Shown piece by piece: positions 22,624 to 28,764 of a stretch of 28,764 bases of DNA; within the stretch, counting starts at the first letter, position 1; each line of letters begins with the position of its first letter. The notes below the pieces were generated by a model. The model made no database searches. It was not told the origin of the DNA and was given only the letters and a program-made list of their open reading frames with translations. This stretch comes from Nitrospinota bacterium (GTDB taxonomy: Bacteria > Nitrospinota > Nitrospinia > Nitrospinales > Nitrospinaceae): assembly GCA_027298165.1 (NCBI GenBank), contig JAPUGN010000071.1, positions 1 through 28,764 of the forward strand, given 5' to 3'. Made by a program: the position numbers and the translations under genes.

Positions 22624-24348
22624 TTAGATGGCGGGGGCTTTTTCTTTCAGATAATCGCGGATGCCCCGGGCAATGGACTCGGCCAGCCATTTCTGGTATT
22701 TGCCGTTCCTCAACTGCCGGCCCTCTTTTGGGTTGGTCACAAACCCCACCTCGACCAGGATGCTCGGCATATTGGTGTCGTGAAGCACAAAGAACGGTCC
22801 TTCCTTCACACCCAGGTTATGGATGCCGGAAAACTTTTTTGACATGGTTTTGTGCAGGCTGTTTTGAACGCTGGCGGCCAGACGAGAGGAGTCGTTGATT
22901 TTGGTGGTGGAGATGAGGCTGGCCAGAATTTCCTGCACGGTGTCATCGGACACCGAGTACACCAAGTCTCCATTTTCCCGTGCGGCGGTTTCCCGGGCCT
23001 GCTCGGTGGAGCCCGACCCCAGATAATAGGTTTCGATGCCTCTCGCAGATTTCCGCTGGGCGGCATTGGCGTGAATGGAGACGAACAGATCGGCGTTGCT
23101 CCGGTTGGCGATTTTCCCGCGGTCTTTGAGTTCCATAAAAGTGTCGTTCTTGCGGGTCATGATTACTTTGAAGTGGTACCGCTGTTCCAGAATCTTTTTG
23201 ACCCGCTTGGAAATCTGGAGATTCAAATCCTTCTCGGACAACCCGTGTGCGCCCCGGGCTCCAAAATCCTTGCCGCCGTGTCCGGCATCCAGAACCACCA
23301 CCGGGGTCTTCTGGTTGGCTTTTATTTTTTTTGAAACCGCGCTCTTCGCCGTCCGGATGACCGGCCGCTTCTTCGAGACATTCGATTTGATTTTGACCGC
23401 AACGAATTTCTTCTTGTGATGGGGAATGACGATGATCAACCGGTTGTTGCTTTTTTGGACCACCACTTCCAGCTCCGCCGTGCCGTCCAGTTCCAGCACC
23501 AGGCGGCTGGGGACTCCCTTCGCCTGGGTCATCCGCAACCGTTGAACCCGCCCGTCGTTCACGGGAATGGTGGCCGGGATATGCTCGCCCCACCGGGCGT
23601 TCCGAAAATCAAAGTACACCCGGTCGGGGTTTTGAAGGGTTTTCTGGGTGTACTTGACGGTTCCTTCAGCCTTCAGCACCACACGCGTTTCTCCGGACCC
23701 GCTGGTGAAGGTGAGGTCCTTCAATAAAACGGGTGAGATTGCGGGAGCCCGGGCTGGAACTTTGAGTGCCGGGCGTTGTAACTGCTGTTTTGCCTTCGGG
23801 ACAAAGTCGCCCTTGGGATAACGGGTCAGGATTTTCTGAAAAGTCGCACGCGCCTCGCTGAAATTCTTGCGCTTCAGATACAATTGGCCGGCGAAATAAA
23901 GCGCATCATCGGTCAGCCGGTCGGCGGGAAATTCCTTCTCCAACCGGAAAAAATAGGCCAGGGCCTTGTCAATATCCCCGGTGCGGCCACTGATTTTTCC
24001 CAGCTTCTGGTACAGGCGGCCCAGGGTAAAAACCGATTTATAACCTTCCCGGGTATTGGGAAATTGCTTCAGAACCGACTCGAACCGGGTAATGACCCGC
24101 TCCCAGTTTTGGCGGTATTGGTTTTGGATCCTGGAATAAAGAAGATTTTGATATTCCTTCTGAGCCTGGGCATACAACTTTTGGGATGACTCGGACGAGC
24201 TCAATTTCGCCCAGGACGTACCCCCGGTGAACGCCAGCGCCAGACCCAGGACGAGAATCATCCCCCCCCACCATTTTGCCGGGGACCGGTTGTGCTTGAA
24301 GGAAATCAGGGTTCCATGATTGATTAAATGCATCTGTTTTAAAACCAT
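22624..24348 (-). CDS. N-acetylmuramoyl-L-alanine amidase with TPR-like and AMIN domains
   Basis: This 574-residue envelope enzyme cleaves the bond between MurNAc and the peptide stem, as in daughter-cell separation. A hydrophobic signal segment lies at about residues 28-47. Residues about 55-190 are helical repeats resembling TPR/YbgF-type units (RFESVLKQFPNT, FFRLEKEFPADRLTDDALYFAGQLYL). An AMIN domain follows (about 208-310). A Lys-rich linker leads to the Amidase_3 domain from residue 348, with zinc ligands H357 (LDAGHGG), E372 and H426 (SIHAN) and catalytic E533 (VEVGFVTNP). AAAGG precedes the ATG; a later Met at residue 6 is possible. The N-terminal repeats are an addition to the usual AmiC layout. 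A strong promoter lies upstream. Confidence 0.94.
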   Translation of the reverse strand: MVLKQMHLINHGTLISFKHNRSPAKWWGGMILVLGLALAFTGGTSWAKLSSSESSQKLYAQAQKEYQNLLYSRIQNQYRQNWERVITRFESVLKQFPNTREGYKSVFTLGRLYQKLGKISGRTGDIDKALAYFFRLEKEFPADRLTDDALYFAGQLYLKRKNFSEARATFQKILTRYPKGDFVPKAKQQLQRPALKVPARAPAISPVLLKDLTFTSGSGETRVVLKAEGTVKYTQKTLQNPDRVYFDFRNARWGEHIPATIPVNDGRVQRLRMTQAKGVPSRLVLELDGTAELEVVVQKSNNRLIIVIPHHKKKFVAVKIKSNVSKKRPVIRTAKSAVSKKIKANQKTPVVVLDAGHGGKDFGARGAHGLSEKDLNLQISKRVKKILEQRYHFKVIMTRKNDTFMELKDRGKIANRSNADLFVSIHANAAQRKSARGIETYYLGSGSTEQARETAARENGDLVYSVSDDTVQEILASLISTTKINDSSRLAASVQNSLHKTMSKKFSGIHNLGVKEGPFFVLHDTNMPSILVEVGFVTNPKEGRQLRNGKYQKWLAESIARGIRDYLKEKAPAI

Positions 24349-24417
24349 TTACCTTTTAAAATCCTGTAAAGAACACCAAAAGACCCAACTTAAGTAATTA
24401 ATTTTATTAAGGTTTTG

Positions 24418-24446
24418 ACTATATCATTTTTGAAAGAGGCCGTCAA
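24418..24446 (-). promoter_or_regulatory. strong sigma-70 promoter for the amidase-der-MBL unit
   Basis: On the minus strand TTGACG (24446-24441) and TATAGT (24423-24418) are spaced by 17 bp, each matching 5/6 consensus bases, with a TG one base before the -10. The start of transcription is predicted near 24411, giving a leader of about 62 nt before the amidase ATG. It lies just past the phosphoesterase stop at 24466. Confidence 0.75.
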
Positions 24447-24465
24447 GACGCTGAAAACTGGGGAG

Positions 24466-25209
24466 TTAAAATCCGGCGCTCAGGCGCTCGGCCAGAAATG
24501 GGGGGAGATTGTTGGCCCGAATTTTTTCCTGAGTGCTTTTGAGATCGTATTCATACCTTCGGAATGTCACCGAGCTTTTATCGGAATCAAACACCACGAA
24601 GCAGGGGTCCGGGATGCCGTCGCGGGGTTGCCCCAGACTGCCCACATTGATGATGTAGCGGCAATCCGGCTTCAGAGTGTAGTCCCAATGATGCACCGCC
24701 CCGCCGTACACCGCCTCCACCGCCCCGCCGGGATGTTGTTCCAGAACCACCGGTTTGTGGGAGTGCCCCAGAAAACACCATTGGGCCTCGAAATGCGGAA
24801 AATTTTCCTCCCCGTCGTACTTGTTGTTGACGTAATGCCATTCATTGGGCTCGAAGGGAGAGGAGTGCACCCACAAAATCCCGTTCTGTTCCCTTTGGGT
24901 GGGCAGGGAGCGGAGATATTCGATATTGTCTTCGGTCAGCGCCTCCCGCGTCCACATGCAGGCTTCATATGCGTAGAGATTGAAATAAGAGGTGTCCGTC
25001 TTTCCAACCACGGCGTAATCGTGATTGCCTGCCAGCACCACATCCACGTTATCGCGCACCCAGTCCACGCACTCATTGGGGTTGGCATTGTATCCGACGA
25101 TATCACCCAGGCACACTTTCTGGTCATGCGGAATGGTTTTGCTGATCTGGATGAACCGCTCCAGGGATTCCAGGTTGCTGTGCAAATCGGAAATAATGAG
25201 ATAAACCAT
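24466..25209 (-). CDS. calcineurin-like metallophosphoesterase
   Basis: This 247-residue cytoplasmic protein has the full two-metal phosphoesterase set: DLH (D8, H10), GDIVGY (D36), GNHD (N62, H63), H115 in WVHSSP, and GHSH (H149, H151). The pattern fits the single-domain Metallophos_2/YfcE-like group, which includes phosphodiesterases and diadenosine-polyphosphate or protein phosphatases. The true substrate is not predictable. It is the last gene of the riboflavin-nusB run, 21 bp after nusB. The ATG has no recognisable SD, which suggests coupling or reinitiation from nusB translation. No terminator hairpin is seen after it, but the next promoter begins 20 bp downstream. Confidence 0.9.
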   Translation of the reverse strand: MVYLIISDLHSNLESLERFIQISKTIPHDQKVCLGDIVGYNANPNECVDWVRDNVDVVLAGNHDYAVVGKTDTSYFNLYAYEACMWTREALTEDNIEYLRSLPTQREQNGILWVHSSPFEPNEWHYVNNKYDGEENFPHFEAQWCFLGHSHKPVVLEQHPGGAVEAVYGGAVHHWDYTLKPDCRYIINVGSLGQPRDGIPDPCFVVFDSDKSSVTFRRYEYDLKSTQEKIRANNLPPFLAERLSAGF

Positions 25210-25230
25210 GGGGAAACCGTCGGTTAAGCC

Positions 25231-25665
25231 TTATTGATTCAGGCTGGCTTGCGAGATATCGGAATTCAATTCCTTCAGGATGCGGTCAAGGATGCCGTTG
25301 ATGAAGTTGGGCGAATCCTCACTGCCGAACCGTTTGGCGATTTCAACTGCCTCGTCGATGGCCACCTTGGGCGGCACGGTTGTGCTGTACAGAATCTCCG
25401 AGGCCGCCATACGGAGAAGGTTGCGGTCGATCACCGCCATTCGAGAGAGGGTCCAGTTGTCGCTGTATTTTTCGAGGCGCGCGTCGATCGCTTCTTTATG
25501 ATCGAAAGTATCCTTCAGAATGTCTTCGGTGAACGATTGCACATCTTCGGCGGTAGGGTGGCTTTCCCAGAACAGTTTCAACTGATCCTGAACCTCCCCT
25601 TCGTTCATCTCGATGAGATAAAGAAACTGGATCACTAATTCTCTGGATTGCCGCCGTTTGCCCAT
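25231..25665 (-). CDS. nusB: transcription antitermination factor NusB
   Basis: This 144-residue all-helical RNA-binding protein, with NusE (S10), binds boxA in rRNA leaders and prevents premature termination. It shows the N-terminal Arg-rich RRQSRELVIQFLYLIEMN, the central NWTLSRMAVIDRNLLRMAASEIL, and the closing KVAIDEAVEIAKRFGSEDSPNFINGILDRIL signature region. Length is normal. It lies 13 bp after ribH; the ribH-nusB pairing is one of the most conserved in bacteria. The ATG has only a weak upstream sequence (GACATCCCC), so coupling with ribH translation is likely. Confidence 0.97.
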   Translation of the reverse strand: MGKRRQSRELVIQFLYLIEMNEGEVQDQLKLFWESHPTAEDVQSFTEDILKDTFDHKEAIDARLEKYSDNWTLSRMAVIDRNLLRMAASEILYSTTVPPKVAIDEAVEIAKRFGSEDSPNFINGILDRILKELNSDISQASLNQ

Positions 25666-25678
25666 GGGGATGTCCGCG

Positions 25679-26143
25679 TCAAAGTTGCTTGTACAGGTTG
25701 ATCATTTCGATGGCCGCCAGCGCCGTTTCCCAGCCCTTGTTGCCGGATTTGGCTCCGGCACGCTCGATGGCCTGCTCCAGGTTGTCGGTCGTCAGCACCC
25801 CGAACAGTACGGGAATCGACGCTTCCAGGGCCAGAGCACCGATGCCTTTCGCTGCTTCTCCGGCGATATATTCGAAGTGCGGGGTGGCGCCGCGGATCAC
25901 CGCGCCCAGGCAGAGCACCGCGTGGTATTTCTTTTTGCCGATCATCCGTTTGGCCGCCATGGGAATTTCAAACGCGCCCGGCACCTTCACCACTTCGATG
26001 TCCGAGTCTTTCACCCCGTGGCGCACCAGGCAGTCCACCGCGCCGTCCACCAGCCGGCCGGTGATGAAATCGTTGAACCGGCTCACCACGATGCCCACTT
26101 TGTGGCCCGCTCCGTTCAAATCCCCTTCAACCGATTTCGGCAA
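25679..26143 (-). CDS. ribH: 6,7-dimethyl-8-ribityllumazine synthase
   Basis: This 154-residue enzyme condenses 5-amino-6-ribitylaminouracil with 3,4-dihydroxy-2-butanone 4-phosphate, the penultimate step of riboflavin synthesis. The family core is complete: SRFNDFIT (21-28), the VPGAFEIP block (54-61), LGAVIRGATPHFEYI with catalytic H89, and FGVLTTDNLEQAIERAGAKSGNKG. Length is typical, and the enzyme usually assembles into pentamers or icosahedral shells. It lies 13 bp downstream of ribBA, which supplies the butanone phosphate, and 13 bp upstream of nusB. Confidence 0.98.
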   Translation of the reverse strand: MPKSVEGDLNGAGHKVGIVVSRFNDFITGRLVDGAVDCLVRHGVKDSDIEVVKVPGAFEIPMAAKRMIGKKKYHAVLCLGAVIRGATPHFEYIAGEAAKGIGALALEASIPVLFGVLTTDNLEQAIERAGAKSGNKGWETALAAIEMINLYKQL

Positions 26144-26156
26144 TAGTCCGTCCCAT

Positions 26157-27380
26157 TCAGAAAACGTTTTTAATCAGGTGCCCCATCTTATTCTGCTTGG
26201 TTCTGAGGTATTTGATATTGTGTTTTTTCGGTCGCACTTCGATGGGCACCCGTTCCACCATCTCCAGGCCGTAGGCTTCGAGGCCGACGATTTTCCGGGG
26301 ATTGTTACTCATGATTCTGATTTTCCCCAACCCGAGGGCGCGCAGAATCTGTGCACCGATGCCGTAATCCCGAAGGTCGGGCTTGAAGCCCAGCTCCGCG
26401 TTGGCCTGAACCGTGTCGTGGCCTGCATCCTGAAGCGCGTAGGCTTTCAATTTGTTGAGGATGCCGATGCCGCGTCCCTCCTGGTACAGATAGAGCAAAA
26501 CCCCTTTCCCTTCCCGTTCGATCATGTTCAACGCCTGCGCCAACTGTTCGCCGCAGTCGCACCGGTGGGACCCGAACACGTCACCGGTCAGGCATTGGGA
26601 ATGCACCCTCACGAGGGTCGGCTCTTCCGGTTTCAGTTCTCCCTTGACCAGGGTAATATGCACCTGATCGATCAACTTGTTGCGAAACGCGACCACCCTG
26701 AACTCGCCGAAGTCGGTCGGCAGTTGGGTGGATGCCACTTCTTCCACGAGGGTTTCGCTGTTTAAGCGGTACTTCATCAGATCCTTGATGGTGATCATCT
26801 TAATTTTGTGTTTTTTGACGAATTTGGACAATTGGGGAACCCGCGCCATGGTGCCGTCGTCGTTCATGACCTCGCAGATCACGCCGGTCGGTTTCAGACC
26901 TGCCAGGCGCGCCATATCGACGGAGCCCTCGGTTTGCCCGGCGCGCACCAGCACGCCGCCTTCCCGCGCGCGCAGGGGAAAGATGTGTCCCGGCATCACC
27001 AGATCATACTGCGTCGATTCCGGACCCATGGCCACAGCAATGGTTTTCGCCCGGTCGGCGGCGGAAATGCCGGAAGTGATGCCGTGTTTCGCGTCGATCG
27101 AAACGGTAAAGGGCGTGCCGAACTGCGCCTGGTTTTCCTGAACCATCATTGGCAAACCCAACTGCGCGGTCCGCTGTTCGGTCAGCGTCAGGCAGATCAG
27201 CCCGCGTCCGTATTTCGCCATGAAGTTGATCGCCTCGGGCGTACACAGCTCTGCGGCGATCATCAGGTCGCCTTCGTTTTCGCGGTCCTCGTCGTCCACG
27301 ATAACGATCATCTTGCCCTGCTTGACGTCCTCGACGGCCTCATCGATGGTATTGAATGTTTTCGGATGTCTCTTGGTCAT
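26157..27380 (-). CDS. ribBA: bifunctional 3,4-dihydroxy-2-butanone-4-phosphate synthase / GTP cyclohydrolase II
   Basis: This 407-residue fusion supplies both branches of riboflavin synthesis. The N-terminal DHBP synthase (1 to about 205) has DDEDRENEGD (29-38) and REGGVLVRAGQTEGSVD (139-155). Where most family members have Gly-His-Thr, with His as metal ligand, this one has Gly-Gln149-Thr. The C-terminal GTP cyclohydrolase II (about 210-407) has the zinc site C263, C274, C276 in HSQCLTGDVFGSHRCDCGEQL's central part, the EGRGIGI loop (301-307) and NNPRKI near the end, all intact. It overlaps ribE by 4 bp (ATGA) and is 13 bp before ribH. The Gln may be a natural variant or may lower the RibB activity. 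Confidence 0.96.
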   Translation of the reverse strand: MTKRHPKTFNTIDEAVEDVKQGKMIVIVDDEDRENEGDLMIAAELCTPEAINFMAKYGRGLICLTLTEQRTAQLGLPMMVQENQAQFGTPFTVSIDAKHGITSGISAADRAKTIAVAMGPESTQYDLVMPGHIFPLRAREGGVLVRAGQTEGSVDMARLAGLKPTGVICEVMNDDGTMARVPQLSKFVKKHKIKMITIKDLMKYRLNSETLVEEVASTQLPTDFGEFRVVAFRNKLIDQVHITLVKGELKPEEPTLVRVHSQCLTGDVFGSHRCDCGEQLAQALNMIEREGKGVLLYLYQEGRGIGILNKLKAYALQDAGHDTVQANAELGFKPDLRDYGIGAQILRALGLGKIRIMSNNPRKIVGLEAYGLEMVERVPIEVRPKKHNIKYLRTKQNKMGHLIKNVF

Positions 27381-28030
27381 ACAAAACCCTGCTGTTTTAA
27401 AAATTCCATGGAAATCGTGCCGCTTGTTTCAGAGTCCTTGAACAGCGTTTCACACGCGCGAATCACGTATTTCCCAATCATATCACACTCGATATTGACG
27501 ATATCACCGGTTTTCCGGTCCTTCAGGTTGGTGTGTTCCAGCGTGAACGGGATAATCGATACCGTGAAGCGGCGATCCCGGCAATCGAATACCGTCAGGC
27601 TGATGCCATCCACTGCCGCGGCCCCCTTTTCAATCAGATACGGCGCCAGCTCCGGGGGATGCTTGAACCGGAACAACACCTCGCCCGGTTTTTCTTCAAT
27701 GCTCACCACCGAAGCCACGTTATCGATGTGGCCTGTCACGAAATGCCCGCTCATTTTCTTGGAAGGCGTGAGGGCGCGTTCCAGATTCACGCGCGACCCT
27801 TCCTTCACCTGTTTGAAGCTGGTCCGGCTCAGCGTTTCGGGGGTCATATCGATCGCGAACCAGTGCTCGCCCCGGTCCACCACTGTCAAACAGACGCCGT
27901 TGACGGCGATGCTCTCGCCCATCTCAAACCCGGTAAATTGCGGATTCGTATCTACACGCATCCGGGCTTGGTCGTCCTTGCCGACCCGGGACGCGACCGT
28001 TCCGACCGCTTCTATGATTCCGGTGAACAT
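27377..28030 (-). CDS. ribE: riboflavin synthase alpha chain
   Basis: This 217-residue enzyme converts two 6,7-dimethyl-8-ribityllumazine molecules to riboflavin plus a pyrimidine. The two lumazine-binding repeats are clear: MFTGIIEAVG with GESIAVNGVCLTV (residues 38-50), and GHFVTGHID (95-103) followed by GAAAVDGISLTV (136-147). The start is the ATG at 28030, because the family begins MFTGIIE; the frame is open nine codons further, but into the ribD end. It lies 2 bp downstream of ribD and overlaps ribBA by 4 bp, so translation is likely coupled through the run. The symbol is also written ribC in some species. Confidence 0.97.
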   Translation of the reverse strand: MFTGIIEAVGTVASRVGKDDQARMRVDTNPQFTGFEMGESIAVNGVCLTVVDRGEHWFAIDMTPETLSRTSFKQVKEGSRVNLERALTPSKKMSGHFVTGHIDNVASVVSIEEKPGEVLFRFKHPPELAPYLIEKGAAAVDGISLTVFDCRDRRFTVSIIPFTLEHTNLKDRKTGDIVNIECDMIGKYVIRACETLFKDSETSGTISMEFLKQQGFV

Positions 28031-28032
28031 GA

Positions 28033-28764
28033 TTACAGATATCCCTCCACCATCCAATCGGCACCCACGGGCGTCACCGTGAGGTTTTTAAGGTTCAGCG
28101 CCTGCTTTAGGTTGTGAATGCCCGCTCCGCCGACCACGCCGGGTGCCGTATCGCCACCGATGATCAGCGGCGCCAAAAACAGGACTACTTTATCCACGAT
28201 TCCTGCCTTCAGGGCACTGGCGTTGAGCCCGCTCCCGGCTTCGATCAGTAGGGAGGTCACCCCCATTCGCCCTAAAATTTTAATCAATTTTTTCAATGAA
28301 ATATGACCATTTTGATCGGGTAATATCTTAACATCGACCCCGGTTTTGCGGAGCCGGTTGAGCCGGACCGCAGAAGCCCTGGGAGAGGTGACATACACCA
28401 CTTTTTCCCTAGTGGCACGTTGAAACACCCGCGCGTTCAGGGGAATTTCCCCCCTGCCATCTAGAATAACACGGGCCGGATTGCGGCCCTTGCCCTTTTT
28501 GAGGCGCGTGGTCAGCCGCGGGTTGTCCTTGAGCACCGTCCCCGGACCCACCAGAATGGCATCCACCCGGTCCCGCAGACGGTGGACCCTTTCTCTCGCC
28601 TCGGGGCCGGTGATCCATTGTGACTGCCCGGTAGCGGTGGCGATTTTGCCGTCCAGCGACAGGGCGGATTTCAGGATCACCCACGGGATTCCCGTTTGGA
28701 TGTATTTGGCGAACGCCTCATTGAGCTGCCGGCATTGCGGGGTCAACACGCCATTGTGAACCGC
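28033..28764 (-). CDS. ribD: riboflavin biosynthesis protein RibD, reductase domain (partial)
   Basis: The 243 codons present run to the right edge, so the 5' part is missing. They start at the end of the deaminase domain (QCRQLNEAFAKYIQTGIPWV) and cover the whole NADPH-dependent 5-amino-6-(5-phosphoribosylamino)uracil reductase domain: KSALSLDGKIATATGQSQWITG, RVDAILVGPGTVLKDNPRLTTR, LLIEAGSGLNASAL and FLAPLIIGG. The N-terminal zinc-dependent deaminase lies outside the window. Because the leader of this operon is also outside, I cannot say whether an FMN riboswitch controls it. It lies 2 bp before ribE. Confidence 0.95.
   Translation of the reverse strand, partial: AVHNGVLTPQCRQLNEAFAKYIQTGIPWVILKSALSLDGKIATATGQSQWITGPEARERVHRLRDRVDAILVGPGTVLKDNPRLTTRLKKGKGRNPARVILDGRGEIPLNARVFQRATREKVVYVTSPRASAVRLNRLRKTGVDVKILPDQNGHISLKKLIKILGRMGVTSLLIEAGSGLNASALKAGIVDKVVLFLAPLIIGGDTAPGVVGGAGIHNLKQALNLKNLTVTPVGADWMVEGYL

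Noticed and set aside
28031..28057. Upstream extension of the RibE frame by nine codons
   Set aside because: Riboflavin synthase begins MFTGIIE, at the ATG at 28030; the extra codons lie in the end of ribD.
28033..28764. Possible FMN riboswitch for the riboflavin operon
   Set aside because: The leader upstream of ribD is outside the window, so nothing can be said; no riboswitch-like fold is visible between the rib genes, whose gaps are at most 13 bp.

Overview
This 28.8-kb window is a dense chromosomal segment of a Gram-negative bacterium. It carries a TonB-dependent outer-membrane receptor, an envelope amidase with an AMIN domain and several predicted signal peptides. There is no sign of phage, insertion sequences, CRISPR, tRNA or rRNA. 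The left edge holds the end of a multi-subunit 2-oxoacid:ferredoxin oxidoreductase: a beta-subunit C-terminus, a gamma subunit and a small 8-9-Cys iron-sulfur protein. Enzymes of this layout are known from autotrophs using the reductive TCA cycle (Aquificales, Nitrospira, Nitrospina). With the delta-proteobacteria-like gene neighbourhoods, this makes a Nitrospinota/Nitrospina-like organism my best guess. That is inference, not proof.

Plus-strand half (1-12103). After the oxidoreductase genes comes a strong rho-independent terminator (1209-1245), then ndk and an unknown exported protein. Next is a short run made of an FmdB-type zinc ribbon, a 6-pyruvoyl-tetrahydropterin synthase homologue and folE. 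A perfect-consensus sigma-70 promoter (3500-3529) precedes phoH(ybeZ)-ybeY-HIT-mutS, which covers RNA processing, ribosome maturation and mismatch repair. A second unit carries a DUF4390 exported protein overlapping an NtrY-type sensor histidine kinase. No response regulator follows the kinase; instead there is a 254-bp gap and a DUF1566-type protein.

Minus-strand half (12111-28764). Read in the direction of transcription from the right edge: ribD(partial)-ribE-ribBA-ribH-nusB-metallophosphoesterase is one tightly packed riboflavin/nusB unit. A well-formed promoter (24418-24446) then drives an N-acetylmuramoyl-L-alanine amidase, der, and a 797-residue protein joining a metallo-beta-lactamase domain to two cyclic-nucleotide-binding-like domains. 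A further unit contains a noncanonical EF-G-like GTPase, an IHF-alpha/HU protein, a MerR-type regulator, a TonB-dependent receptor and a secreted HExxH metallopeptidase. This unit converges on the DUF1566 gene with only 7 bp between stop codons.

The points most worth a second look are the MBL/double cyclic-nucleotide-binding fusion, the eukaryotic-type PTPS motif beside folE, the perfect promoter that overlaps the apparent phoH start, a Gln in place of the usual His in the RibBA DHBP-synthase motif, and the receptor-peptidase pair. There is no gene-free stretch longer than 300 bp. The two largest gaps, 8219-8479 and 11430-11683, are described below.
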